From Gordius sp. MW1 (lineage: Eukaryota > Nematomorpha > Gordioida > Gordea > Gordiidae): a stretch of DNA of 64,000 bases. Location of the stretch: the NCBI GenBank assembly GCA_964036665.1, contig OZ038526.1, positions 9,052,001 through 9,116,000 of the forward strand, given 5' to 3'. The position numbers and the translations under genes were made by a program. Shown piece by piece: positions 35,701 to 45,914 of the stretch. The notes beneath the pieces are model-generated. The model saw nothing but the letters and a program-made list of their open reading frames with translations, had not been told where the DNA came from and ran no database searches. Numbering within the stretch: position 1 is the stretch's first letter; each line of letters begins with the position of its first letter.

Positions 35701-37377
35701 ATGTTTTACGCCCACAAATAATTGTTTTATAGATTTTCATGAAAATTCAAATGTTCAAATATTTAATATGTGTTTATTTATATGAAATTATACATATTTA
35801 TAGTTTAGCTTTAGAGTATATTAAAAATTATTTGGACAAATTGAAATTTGTACCCTTAATTGCATAATGTGTATTTCAATCTACATACCGTTCTTCTAAG
35901 ATATTTAAAAAAATTAAAAAAAAGTGAGCCATGAGATTATTAATAGTATCGAGACAAATAAAAAATCTAGTTTTCAAAAAAAAATTATTCTAACATAGTT
36001 CATGCGGTAGAGGGTTAATGGATAAATACAAAAATAATAATAAACATTAAATTAGCAAAAATATTGGAATTTTTTTCTATGTAAAGTGATTTTTATATTT
36101 TGTCTCCTTATAAAATTTAAATTTAGTGATCGGAGAAAAAACTAATTTGCGGAAATGAAAACATCTTAATTATTTTCGTCTTGTATATTTAAAATAACTA
36201 TCAAGTATAAATAATTTTTGAATCCCTTTTTAGAGATTCGATTTGGATTTTCGAATCTCCCAGGTAAATAAACGAGTCGAAATTCAGACCTAAGGATTCG
36301 AATTAATTTCGAATCGAATTCGAATCAAATCTCGAATCTTATATTTCCCAGAGGTGTACTTTCCACCATATTTTTTCTCGTTGATCTTTAACTTAATGTA
36401 GGTGTCAATTTTCTTTACTTTATAAAATTCTTTCTGAATATTTTCAGCTATTAGGAGTAGATTTTTTTTTGTTCCTAACTCATTTGTTTGTATATTAAGA
36501 AAAGCGCAAAATGATAAATCAATAACTTGTAATTAATTAATTTTTTGTAATTATTGTTCTAAACAGAACAAAAGACTACTTAGGCTACTGCTTTGTAATT
36601 ATTTACTTCTAAATTATTCCCGGCCGGGCCTATAAATTATGAATTAGGCCCGGCCCGGATTTTTAAAGCCTTAAAATTTAGGGCTCGGGCCTCGGGCCGC
36701 CCGTGCAGGTCTCTAATACTATGTCACATGTCCTAATGCACACAAAAGCTGAAAGGATTAAAGAGCCGATAAAATGGGTAAGTAGACAATTATTTTTTAA
36801 TTAATTTTCTACCTTACGAGGGAGAAAGAGCGTTGGGGCTTAAAATGGCAATTCACGCTTCGCAGGGCATTAAAAATTAATTATGTTTAGTTATAGATAA
36901 CTAAATATAGCGCAGCGGCAAGTTACCTATGATGAAGGCGCAATATCACAAAATCCCCTTTGTATAAAATAAGATATACTTCTAATCCAATCCTAGTGTA
37001 ATACGAGATAACCTTTCGCAAGTTAGTTCAATGATCAGTATTTATTTCGTTGAGTTAGTTTAGAAAAAAGTTAAATTGATACATCTAATATTAGGGAAAT
37101 AATTTTTTTGCAAAACATTTGTATATCTTATGAGGCTAAACACGCCCGCGCTATTTAAAAAAATCGGGAGCCAAAACTATTTGAGAAAAGTGTATTGCGC
37201 TTACTTGAAAAATACGAATAAGACTATGCCATTAGCCGTAATGCCGAGAAGTGCGATGATGATTGCAAAAATTGCCAAGACCCAATAAATGTAGGGTAAA
37301 AATTCGTAATTATTCCAGTGGGTCGGATAATAATGAGGGTAGATAGAATTAAGAGTAAAAGTGGAATTATGCAACAT
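26782..37377 (-). CDS. Opsin (retinal-binding rhodopsin-family GPCR), six exons
   Basis: Exons: 37377-37205, 30368-30235, 30172-29916, 29675-29434, 27615-27450 and 27132-26782, giving 440 residues with every GT-AG junction phase-matched. An in-frame TGA just upstream fixes the start at 37377. Opsins bind retinal in the photoreceptor membrane and signal through a G protein. Visible: an extracellular N-terminus with NST; TM1 GITANG (45-50); TM2 SFSDL with D77; disulfide pair C104 and C181; Tyr107 at the bovine E113 site; E175 at the E181 counterion site; AWGPY (273-277); Schiff-base K305 in AKTSAVYNPFIY; NPxxY at 311-315; a Cys-rich, Ser/Arg-rich tail. The D/ERY motif is NRY (128-130). By resemblance it is nearest rhabdomeric/melanopsin-type opsins, although HKLFRK follows TM7 in place of their HPKYR. 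Class is inferred; being an opsin is not in doubt. Confidence 0.95.
27616..29433 (-). other. Opsin intron 4 (1.8 kb)
   Basis: Very AT-rich. I see no mobile element or ORF of note. The splice sites are GT at 29432-29433 and AG at 27616-27617 on the minus strand. Confidence 0.75.
30541..30660 (+). mobile_element. Left-end fragment of a GGCCCG-type hAT MITE in opsin intron 1
   Basis: Starts TAGAGCCCTGCATTTA, then CCCGGGACCCGACCCGAC and CCCGAACCCAACCCG. The start matches 35420 and resembles the TAGAGACCTGCA ends of 32791-36715. The right end was not found. Confidence 0.5.
30700..31061. mobile_element. CATGGGCGTACGC-family MITE (362 bp)
   Basis: Termini CATGGGCGTACGCAGG and CTGCGTACGCCCATG are exact inverted repeats, flanked by the 8-bp duplication ATTTAGAT (30692-30699 and 31062-31069). 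The interior has long G and C homopolymers. Lies in opsin intron 1. Confidence 0.92.
31323..32208. mobile_element. Long palindromic (foldback) element, about 385-bp arms
   Basis: The left arm 31323-31709 is the imperfect reverse complement of 31807-32208: for example GCGCTGAACTACAATCTG, TTAGTTTTGTTTCACC, CCCCACTACGGTTGG and CGTACGCTATGTTTAC recur reversed. The loop is about 97 bp. No coding capacity. Sits in opsin intron 1, where its transcript could form a hairpin. Confidence 0.85.
32498..32716. mobile_element. Short TIR element related to 4299-4803
   Basis: Ends are near-identical over about 33 bp: GTGTACACTA, then TTGTTAAATTGCTAACTTGC on the left and its reverse complement on the right. 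The interior shares GAACAGCGAGCAC and CAGTGTGCGTGCTCG with 4299-4803. No clear target duplication. Confidence 0.75.
33110..33655 (+). repeat. Minisatellite of about 150-bp units, nearly four copies
   Basis: Units beginning TTGAGCTTGAGCTAATGATC lie near 33114, 33279, 33427 and 33569, each followed by TGTTTATAAGCCTAT. Unit length shrinks from 165 to 142 bp through small deletions. Confidence 0.85.
34743..34969. mobile_element. Palindromic MITE nested in the hAT-type element
   Basis: Arms of about 92 bp, 34743-34833 and 34878-34969, are over 90% complementary by eye, with GCACACTAGTAGGAGAGAAAA on one side and its reverse complement on the other. The loop is about 45 bp. Target duplication unclear. 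Confidence 0.85.
36724..37204 (-). other. 5' part of opsin intron 1
   Basis: No element recognised. The donor site GTAAGC is at 37204 on the minus strand. Confidence 0.6.
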
Positions 37378-37516
37378 CCAAAATCAATTTAAGTCATCGA
37401 CTGAAAAATATATTGAGTTATCAAGGCAAGATGATATAAATGTAGATACCCAATAATTATATTAAATTTAACTTTCGCATTTAGGCAGGATTTTGGAAGT
37501 CGTGGAGACAAATTGA

Positions 37517-37524
37517 TTTATATA
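37517..37524 (-). promoter_or_regulatory. Possible TATA box of the opsin gene
   Basis: TATATAAA on the minus strand, about 140 bp before the opsin ATG. Position is plausible, but such strings are common in this AT-rich sequence, so this is a weak call. Confidence 0.25.
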
Positions 37525-38254
37525 CAGCTTTAAGTTTAATTTGAGGCGCGCTAGGTATTATTGTTTTTTATTTAAAATTAAGTGTTATTTGAGAATCCTA
37601 ACATTCAAACTTCTGTCAGTGCTCGATTTAAAAGGGCCTTAAGCAAATTGTTCATTTGAATGGAGTCAAATAAAATAGATTGTAACTTTTTTATAGCTTA
37701 AGGTTATTCTATATATATTTCGTATTTAAGGGATATAATTAGAATTTAATATAAAAACGATTAATTTTATAATTATCCGAATGATTATTATTGTTTAATA
37801 TCAGTTTGCTCTTTGAATCATTCCTCCATTCATAAATTATTAATAACAAAGTGATGGCGTGATGAATACTAGTAAATTAACGAAATTTAATTAACTTCTT
37901 CTTTTACCGTCCTATCCCCCCTTTTCTACATCCTGTGTGCGCTACAAAAACTTGCAAAAATATTTTCTAAAAAAACAACATATCATTAATTGTTTCGCGG
38001 TGGAAACCAATTAATTAACAGATTTCTAAAATTTATGTGCTTTAGCTTTTTAACTTTATAATACAATTAGACAAACTCAGTTTCAAACCTATACACCACA
38101 CTGTGATAAAATAGAGTTATGTGTAGGTCTTAGTAATGTTAACAAAATAATTCTATAATAATTCAGGGACTCTAATTAATAAGCTTCATTATGCCCTGAT
38201 GGTTCGCCGTTTGGATTTGATATTTGTTATGGCGTTTAGTTAAATTCTATCTAC

Positions 38255-38458
38255 TAGTGTTGTAAAAATGGCTTGGTTTTGTTTGGTCGACCTTTTCTTT
38301 AACCAAGACTAACGTTCGACTATGGTCTATTTCTCAAATTTCGACTAAGCCGAGTGGTCGACTAAGAAAAATAGACCAAAATTTTTTTGGTCTGTTTATG
38401 TTTAGTTGACTAAAACCAAAGGCCGACCAAACGAAACCCAGCCGTTCTTTCAACACTA
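38255..38458. mobile_element. hAT-type MITE (204 bp) upstream of the opsin gene
   Basis: Ends TAGTGTTG and CAACACTA extend to about 35-bp inverted repeats, including GGTTTTGTTTGGTCG and CGACCAAACGAAACC. Exact 8-bp duplication CTATCTAC at 38247-38254 and 38459-38466. Confidence 0.92.
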
Positions 38459-38868
38459 CTATCTACATTATTTAATATTTGTGACAAATGTTATAAAATG
38501 ATTAGTAATAAACAAATTATAATAAGCTTGCTTTTAACAATATTTTCTTCAAATAATATAAATTATTTGCTTAATAACCTTTGCTAACGGGTGTTTTATT
38601 GTTAAAACGTCCATTTTAGATATGGTTTGCAAACTCTCAACAACCTTCGCCATAATTTTACCTAAATCCATGTTATAACCAAATATGCTTGAATTAAGGG
38701 ATATAAAGGGTGTCATATCCAATTAGTGCCACATTTTCCATTTAAAATATTGATTTAAATATAATTATCCTGAATAAAAATTGACTTGAAAGGCCGACCC
38801 TTTTTAACACTAATAATGCTGAATAGATTTCACCATTGATCAGATATACCAGATGTCATTTAGCAACT

Positions 38869-38970
38869 TTTAATTGCTATGCAACCATGGGCTCGCTTTT
38901 GATTGTCCATCCGTCCTGCCCTGTTCGTCCTGTCCTTCCTTCGTCCCGTCAAACTTGTAATTTTTTAATA
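38869..38970 (+). repeat. Solo AATTGCTATGCAA end module
   Basis: TTAATTGCTATGCAACCATGG and GGGCTCGCTTTTG, followed by GTCCATCCGTCC runs, match the inner end of the complex repeat unit, but no monomers follow. A similar solo module is at 60643. Confidence 0.6.
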
Positions 38971-39049
38971 ATTGCTGTGAAAACTTAAACGGGTTTTTAT
39001 TGGCTGTGGACTTATGCCTCTTTAAAAGACTCAGATTAGGTAATGATAG

Positions 39050-39860
39050 CTGGTTGGCTTTAATTTCTCGCCCCAGCCCAATTCTATTATTGCCCGACTC
39101 ATGGGCGTAGCCACCATTGGAATTAGAGGAGGGCATTAATGATTTAGGGATAGGCAAAATGATCATTTTTTTAATTTTAGACCCCCCCCCCCTTGGCTAC
39201 GCCCATGGCGTGAATATCTTTTGCCAACTTATCTAGGATGTTGCTATATATCGGATAGTTGCGAAACTGGGTAAATAATTCCCTGCAAGTTAATCATGAC
39301 CGTCGCTTACACCTAATTTATCTGACCCGGCCAAAGGATTTTATTTTTAAGCCTAAGGGTTTGGCTTTTATGGTATCTTAGCTTCAAATTTATAAAAAAT
39401 AGATTTTTTGGGAAATAAATAATAATTACCACTGGTTGGCTTTAATTTTTCGACCTCGCCTGAGCTCAATCTCCATTAATGTTTTGTGCCCGACTGATTA
39501 CCTTTATATATAAATTTGTTTTGGTAATTATTCGACGTTGTTGCTTTATACCGACTAATTGCGGAATTGGCTAAATCCCTGCAAATTAATGAACCGTTGT
39601 TTAGATCTAATTTGTCTGACCCCGTCCAAAGGCCAAAATCCATTTTTATTTTTGTGCCTTCAGGTTTTGGCATTTATGGTATCTTAGCTTCAAATATACA
39701 TTTCCCTTTTAAAAAATAAATTTTTTGGTTGAAAATAAATGATGACCGTTCCTCGGCCAAAGATCAGCCATTTTGCCCTTTTTACTTCGCCTCATTGATT
39801 ATTAAATTTTGTGACTATTTTTGTAAATTTTTGTTGGTGAGGGCGGCTAACTTTTAGGCC
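39050..39860 (+). repeat. Diverged tandem duplication, about 0.4-kb units
   Basis: Units beginning CTGGTTGGCTTTAATTT at 39050 and 39432 share GTGCCCGACT or TTGCCCGACT, CCCTGCAA, ATCTGACC, CCAAAGG and GGTATCTTAGCTTCAAAT. The first is interrupted by a MITE. The 3' part also matches 6013-6256. Confidence 0.75.
39100..39207. mobile_element. CATGGGCGTAGCCA-family MITE (108 bp)
   Basis: Termini CATGGGCGTAGCCA and TGGCTACGCCCATG. The flanks (GCCCGACT and GCGTGAAT) do not match, so one side may have been rearranged after insertion. Confidence 0.75.
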
Positions 39861-40418
39861 CAAGATGTATATATTTCTCTGACCCCCCGCTTGAAGCTTG
39901 ACGCCTCCTATCCTCCCCTACTTTGTTCCCCCCCCCCGCTATTTAATAAAAAATAGCTGCAATAAATATCCATAGAATTTCAAAATCAGATGTTAATTTT
40001 ACAAATTTTAAATTGACGATGTGCAATGATTTTAAAAAATGCTTATTTCTTCTACTCAGCTTAAATATACTTTTCCGTTAGCTTGCTTAATATGTGAATT
40101 TCCATTTTTAGCGTTATCAAATTACTTCACATAGGGCATAAATTCTATATATTTTAAGTTAAACGGGTAAGAATTTAATTTGTACAGATTTTACATTATT
40201 ATATTGTTCTTTAAGATAAGATCATTTATAACTTTCCTTCATATATAATCAAAAGGATTAAAACACCGTCAGCATTTTTAGTAATGTTTGTTACCTGAGA
40301 AAGATTAGAAATATACAAGTTTGATACATTAATATTGTCGCGTGTACCTTGTTAATGCCAATCTTTCTTACGATTTAAATTTATATATAAAAATACAACT
40401 ATATGTGTGTGTGTGTAT

Positions 40419-41078
40419 TAGAGGTGGGCACGGAACAATCCGAACCGTCCGAACTCGGATCGGATCAACATTTTAATTTTGGAAGTCGGATCGGATCGGA
40501 TCAACATTTTATTTTAGTCGGATCGGATTTTCAAATTTAAAATAAACAATAATAAGTTCTATTTAATTAAATTAATAATTTTTAGTATACCTTTTCATAA
40601 TTATCTTTGAAATGAAGATTGCAAATATGATTCAAAAAAAGATTTGCTTAAATGGTGGATTTTTTATCAAACAGTCCTGCCAGCTTTATAAGAGGGCAAA
40701 TAAAGTTTTAGCTATACCTGCTACCTCTACCACTTCGGGAAAAAATTTCTCGGTGGCTGGAAGAACATTAGAAGAAAGAAGAACGCGAATTAAACCAGAA
40801 AATTTAGATTCTTTATTATTTTTATATGATAATATGGAATTAGTCAAATAAAATTTTATATTTATTTCGGGTCTATTAAAATTGCTATACCTTATTTTTA
40901 TGTATTTTGAATTTAATCATCAATAAAAAGTTCTGTTCGTAAAATTTTAATTTAAAAATTTCGGATCGGATCGGATTTAGATTTTAAAAAACTGGGATCG
41001 GATCGGATGGATAATTTTTTTTTCAAAAACCCCTCGGATCGGATCGGATCAAAAAAATTTAATCCGTGCACACCTCTA
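40419..41078 (+). mobile_element. Internally deleted hAT element (660 bp)
   Basis: Inverted ends TAGAGGTGGGCACGGA and TCCGTGCACACCTCTA, with exact 8-bp duplication GTGTGTAT at 40411-40418 and 41079-41086. Several sub-terminal CGGATCGGATC repeats lie inside each end, as expected of transposase binding sites. Confidence 0.93.
40612..40851 (+). pseudogene. C-terminal dimerisation piece of a hAT transposase
   Basis: 79 residues holding IPATSTTSGKNFSVAGRTL, ERRTRIKPENLDSLLFLYDN, the conserved C-terminal block through which hAT transposases dimerise. The zinc finger and catalytic region are absent because the element is deleted. It could at most make a short fragment. Its element family differs from the hAT at 42974. 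Confidence 0.88.
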
Positions 41079-41086
41079 GTGTGTAT

Positions 41087-42145
41087 ATATGCCGCCACCA
41101 ATTTTGGAAAACTACCAGACTGATTTGGCTCAAAATTTCATCGTTTATTCCTGACACTCCGGAGCATGTTTTAAGATTTGTTTGAGCCAAATCGGTCCAG
41201 TAGTTTTCGAGTATTCGTACGCGTTGCACTGTATACGGAAATAGAACATATAGACATCAAACTTTATTTTTACTTCAATAACCGCTTTATCATCATATAT
41301 GCCCTAAAATTCCCATAATTTAATACACCCGGGTAAATGGCAAAACAACGTTTGCCGGGTTCATCTAGTACTTAAAACAAATAAAATTAAATAAGCAAAA
41401 TGGTTGTTCAATAAAAAAATTAAAACTTCAGTGAAATCTAAATTACAATTGGATTATATTTTTGAAAGAAGGTTACACTGCTGTAATGTCATGAATTATG
41501 CCTTTGGATTTTAGTTATAAATTCTTAATAAATGCTAACATCTATTAACAGCCCTTATTTAAAATTTCCTTCTCATATTATTCTATATCAAATTTCAAAT
41601 AAATAACGTTTGTTAGACTTATTTTATACAAGATATTTTTTAGACAAAATTTAGCAATCTATGATCCGAAAAATTAAATAGGCCAGTAAGAGTTATGGAT
41701 AGCGTTTATTGGAAATTTAAAAATGACATAATAACATTAAAAAAATTAAGTTGACCTATCATCACTCTTTAAAATTTTTTCTTTACTTCAATAGGAATTT
41801 TTTTTTATTTTAACTAAAATGGAAAATGCATTAAGACAAAACACTACACTACAAACATAAATATTGTGGTAAGTAAGACTAGAGTTTGGGGTTGATTTTA
41901 TACCACTTCTCATATATAATTTATCATCTTTATCGTATTTTTTCACATAGATCCTAAATCCGGTAGCAGCGTTGATTAGGCGTAAAAGCCTTTAAAATAT
42001 TTTAACAATGCTAAGTATATTTAGAAGGAAATAGGCTAAAAACGCCCAGCACCATTATTTTAAATTTACCAGAGTAGGATGTAGCTAGAGTATTAAATCT
42101 TTTTGTCTTGTGTCATTTTATATGTTCATAGAGTTATAATTAATA
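41087..42145. other. AT-rich spacer
   Basis: No gene or clear repeat recognised. At 41100-41240, GGCTCAAAATTTC and TTTGAGCCAAATC pair as an inverted repeat. Confidence 0.45.
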
Positions 42146-42153
42146 TTAGGAGG

Positions 42154-42283
42154 CATGGGCGTAGCCAGGTTTTGGATAAGGGGGGGGGGGGGGGGGCGAA
42201 ACGTTTAAAAATTCAATTGGGGGGGGGGGGGCAAAGCATAAATTTTTAAGGGTTTTTGCATTGAAAATTTTTTTTCCTTCATG
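42154..42283. mobile_element. CATGGGCGTAGCCA-family MITE (130 bp), one decayed end
   Basis: Starts CATGGGCGTAGCCAGG and is rich in poly-G. Exact 8-bp duplication TTAGGAGG at 42146-42153 and 42284-42291. The right terminus has decayed to CCTTCATG. Confidence 0.8.
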
Positions 42284-43352
42284 TTAGGAGGTGTAAATTC
42301 GTCTAACACGTAAAGCTACCTTCATTAGGTTTTCTATAAAAATTACGACATGAAAGATCTTAATTGATTATTCTATGAAATATTTATAAATGACCTTTTC
42401 CTTGATGACAACTTCATTATTGTATAAAGTTTTAAAACAGAATCTTGTATCGGCTTATTTTCTTTTTGATGTCTCATTTATATCATATAATAATAAAAAT
42501 GTTGAGTCCAAATAATGATATAAAATTATTTGTTATAAATATTATATCCTTTCATTTCACCTTTTTATTACAAGATAAAGTTATTAAAGGCTAATAAATT
42601 TAAGCCCAGGATTGGCCAATGTTTTGGATATTTATTGGGAATTTTAAGGTAATGATTTTGAGCGCGCGACTTTTTACCTTATTTGTAGTCTTTTAACTGG
42701 AATTGTTGTGCGGTATTTGATAAATAATTGTGCATATAGTGAAATTGTTGTAAAGTATTTGTGGAAATGGAAAATGGGGATATACTTAACTCGTCTACTG
42801 CACAATTCATCTACTGCACAAAAATAATTTAAACATTATTATATAAGTATTATTATATATAACAATATAAAATATTGTAAATGCATATTAACTTATTATA
42901 AAGCATTTAATCTAACCCAGGAAAGAAAATAGGCAGCAATAAAAAATTTGTACATCATATATTATAGGCTTAGCAGGGTTTCTTTCAGGGGGGAGCCCGG
43001 GGGGGTATTACCCCCCCCCCCCGGGCAATTTCAAATGCTCCCCCGGGGAGTTTTGATTGAAGAAAGCATGATTCATGAACTCAAGTTCCATCATGAAGTA
43101 ATAAATTATATTAATAAGCTAAAATTGAAATTCAATAAATTGTTTTAATTTGTCAATAAAAAAAATATAAAATTGGCGAAATTAAATTTTTTTTACAAAT
43201 TAGGTGGTAATCATTCATAAACATAAATAAATTTTGAATTGCATGTTTGGAAATCATAAAAGAACTCTTTTACACTACTTTAGTAAAAAGGAAAAGCCTA
43301 ATAAAAAAGATGGTAAATATGATTTAATTTGGAATAATTTTAATTATGCAAC

Positions 43353-43820
43353 AGGTGAAGATGTGAATAATTGTTCTGTAGAAAAAACTCTGGTTTGTTC
43401 CATTCAATGTTATAATGAAAAGGATGGTATTTATATTTATATAGGTCATTTTAAATGTATATTAATATTAACTAATGATAATTTGCTTGCAAGTTGCAAG
43501 CATATAAAAAAAATCTTTTTTGCTTAATAAATTTATGTATTATGAAAAGGTGAGGATAATTCTGTGGAGAAACTGGTTTATTCCATAGATTGTCAAAATG
43601 AAAAAGATGGTATTTACATTTATACACACAAAATAATGTTTATAACTAATGATAATAGCTTCCAGCAGTGAAATTAACAATAACATGAACTCTGAAAGAG
43701 GCAAGAAAGATTAGATTTTAAGTATTATATATATTTTCAGGTTCTAGGTCAAGATGAAAATTGTAATTCTGCTGGAGTGGGGAAAACTGTCTCTTCTTTT
43801 TCTTATGATAAAAATGCTGG
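43353..43820 (+). other. Three related exon-like segments upstream of the hAT transposase ORF
   Basis: Segments near 43353-43426, 43549-43609 and 43744-43819 each encode a variant of GED..NCSVEKTLV.SI....EKDG and each ends just before GTA (GATG|GTATTT or GCTG|GTAATT), with AG before the second and third. This looks like repeated small exons encoding an N-terminal extension; an ORF at 43234 (KRTLLHYFSKKEKP, a typical hAT N-terminus) precedes them. Splicing is inferred, not shown. Confidence 0.5.
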
Positions 43821-43958
43821 TAATTAAAATTATGCAAGTTGTTTTTATTTTATTAATTTATATTGATAAAGATGAATGTATTGGCAGCTCTACTAATTGC
43901 TCAGTCTCTGAAAGTGAAAAGCATGGGAAAAATTTAAAACTAACCATCATATAAATTT

Positions 43959-45914
43959 ATGATTTCATGGACATCTAAATACAAATGGCTAATTTTTGAT
44001 GAAGCCTTAGGTGGGGCTTTATGCTCTGTCTGTTCTATTTACAACAAAAACGATTTATTTATTCAACAAAAAACAAAGGGTGTGTTCATTAATGTCCCGT
44101 TTACAAATTACAGAAAAGCGACAGGAGAAAGAGGAAAGCTTTTAAAACATGAACGATCTGAATACCATAGAAAGGCAATGGCCTTTGAAAATATGCGCCA
44201 TAAACACCAGCCGGTTCATGCTATCCTTAATCATCAATCTGATGCTGAAATTGCGGAAAATAAGCAAGCTTTCAAAATATTGATGAAAAGTCTATACTTC
44301 CTAATCAAGGAAGATGTTTCCTATACAACGAAATATGAAACCATTATAAAAAATTTGATGGCCCCCTGCATTTCAGACTTAGCAAAATGGTTAAATAAAC
44401 GAAGTGAACGTTCTACATATTGTAGTAAAGATACCGCCAACGAGTTATTGCAATCAATGGGCGAGGTTCTTGATAAAATAATAATTGCAGAACTTAAAGG
44501 CAAAGATTTTTCTTTAATGGCAGATGAATCAACCAATATTGCCAACCAATCCGAACTTTCGATATGTGTTAGGCATGTCTCTGAGGGTGCGATTATAGAA
44601 AAGTTTTTGTGTATAGTCCCCCTTTTAAACACTTGTTCGGATACAATTTTTAATTGTATTGAAAACCAAATTAATAAAAGGGGCCTCTCTCTATATAACA
44701 TTGTTGCTTGTGGATTTGATGGGACCGCAAACTTTTCAGGCTGTATTTCTGGAGTACACAAACTGATTTCTAAAAAAATTGGGAGAGATGTCCTTTACAT
44801 TCATTGCAGAGCCCATGTCTTATCTCTTGCAGTTACAAGTGCAAGAAATAAATTTCCTTATGTCAAAAGATTTTTTTTTATCGTGAATGACATATATAAA
44901 CTCTTCCATCAGTCACCTAAAAGAGAAAATATTTTTCATGAAATCCAACAGATCTTGGAAGAACCTATTCTCAAGATTCCCCAGCCTACCGATATACGTT
45001 GGCTCAGTCATTACAATACTCTAAACGCCATTAAAAGAGCTTATGGGTCTATAATGATGACCTGTGAACATCTCCATAAAGATGGGGCAGATTTAGCCTC
45101 CTTAGCAGGAGGCATACTCCTTGAAATGCGGAAATCCAGCTTCTTATTGACGCTTTGTTTGTTAGTTGATATATTGGGTTCCGTATCTCAATTAAGCAAA
45201 TGTCTACAAAAAGCTGACCTACCAGTGGAATCCCTTCCGTCATTAATAACGTCGGTAACGTCTCATTTAGAATCCATTTATGACAATATAGTAGGACTTG
45301 AAAATAATGATTTTTTTATAAATTATTATGCCTTAATGACAAAAGTATCACTGAAATGTGACATTAGTGAAAATAAAGCCTGCAAAGAATCTCTGGGAAA
45401 GTTTACTAAGACTGTTATATCTGAAATTAATAATAGGTTCAATAAATCTGCAGTTGAGCTTATTTCAGGATGCTCATTTTTCCAGAGTTTTGAAAGGCTC
45501 CAACAGATCCGAGAATCTGACGTAAAAATGATGTGTCGTCATTTTCACGACGTTGACGAAGAATATCTTTATGCCGACATAAAATCATTCAAATTTCTTG
45601 CAGCTACTTTGAATGGACCAGAATCAGAAACACCTTTAAAATTTATTCAAAAATGCAATTTGGGGTATGAAGAGTTGAAACGGTTCGGTGCCAAACTAAT
45701 GACAATACCTTTGTCAACGGCGACTGTTGAAAGGTCCTTTAGTGCAATGAACCGAATTATGGTTGCATTAAGAAACAGGCTAGGGGAGATATCTTTAGAC
45801 CACTGTATGAGAATATCTATAGAAGGGGCTGACCTTCCTACTGAAGAATATCTAGATATGGCGATGAAGGAGTATGCCTTTAAAAAACAAAGAAGAATTC
45901 GGTTACTTTCTTAA
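43959..45914 (+). CDS. hAT-family transposase (most of the protein)
   Basis: A 651-residue ORF between exact hAT ends. A zinc-finger-like start (KYKWLIFDEALGGALCSVC, about 7-25) leads to the RNase H-like core: FSLMADEST (D189), CGFDGTANFSG (D254), HCRAHVLSLA (283-291), and the C-terminal dimerisation block with VERSFSAM (E591) and LRNRL. D189, D254 and E591 fit the acidic triad of hAT enzymes, which excise and reinsert the element. An in-frame TAA shortly before 43959 means the normal N-terminus (KRTLLHYFSKK at 43234) would need splicing or is lost. The core is uninterrupted and the ends are perfect, so recent activity is plausible. Confidence 0.93.
   Translation: MISWTSKYKWLIFDEALGGALCSVCSIYNKNDLFIQQKTKGVFINVPFTNYRKATGERGKLLKHERSEYHRKAMAFENMRHKHQPVHAILNHQSDAEIAENKQAFKILMKSLYFLIKEDVSYTTKYETIIKNLMAPCISDLAKWLNKRSERSTYCSKDTANELLQSMGEVLDKIIIAELKGKDFSLMADESTNIANQSELSICVRHVSEGAIIEKFLCIVPLLNTCSDTIFNCIENQINKRGLSLYNIVACGFDGTANFSGCISGVHKLISKKIGRDVLYIHCRAHVLSLAVTSARNKFPYVKRFFFIVNDIYKLFHQSPKRENIFHEIQQILEEPILKIPQPTDIRWLSHYNTLNAIKRAYGSIMMTCEHLHKDGADLASLAGGILLEMRKSSFLLTLCLLVDILGSVSQLSKCLQKADLPVESLPSLITSVTSHLESIYDNIVGLENNDFFINYYALMTKVSLKCDISENKACKESLGKFTKTVISEINNRFNKSAVELISGCSFFQSFERLQQIRESDVKMMCRHFHDVDEEYLYADIKSFKFLAATLNGPESETPLKFIQKCNLGYEELKRFGAKLMTIPLSTATVERSFSAMNRIMVALRNRLGEISLDHCMRISIEGADLPTEEYLDMAMKEYAFKKQRRIRLLS

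Larger units (their letters stand above)
32791..36715. mobile_element. hAT-type element, 3.9 kb, non-coding, in opsin intron 1
   Basis: Ends TAGAGACCTGCA and TGCAGGTCTCTA are exact inverted repeats, flanked by an exact 8-bp duplication ATACTATG (32783-32790 and 36716-36723). Sub-terminal GGCCCG blocks resemble 1093-1902. No transposase ORF. Its length comes from internal additions: a minisatellite at 33110-33655, a palindromic MITE at 34743-34969, and another GGCCCG-type element end at 35420. Confidence 0.88.
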
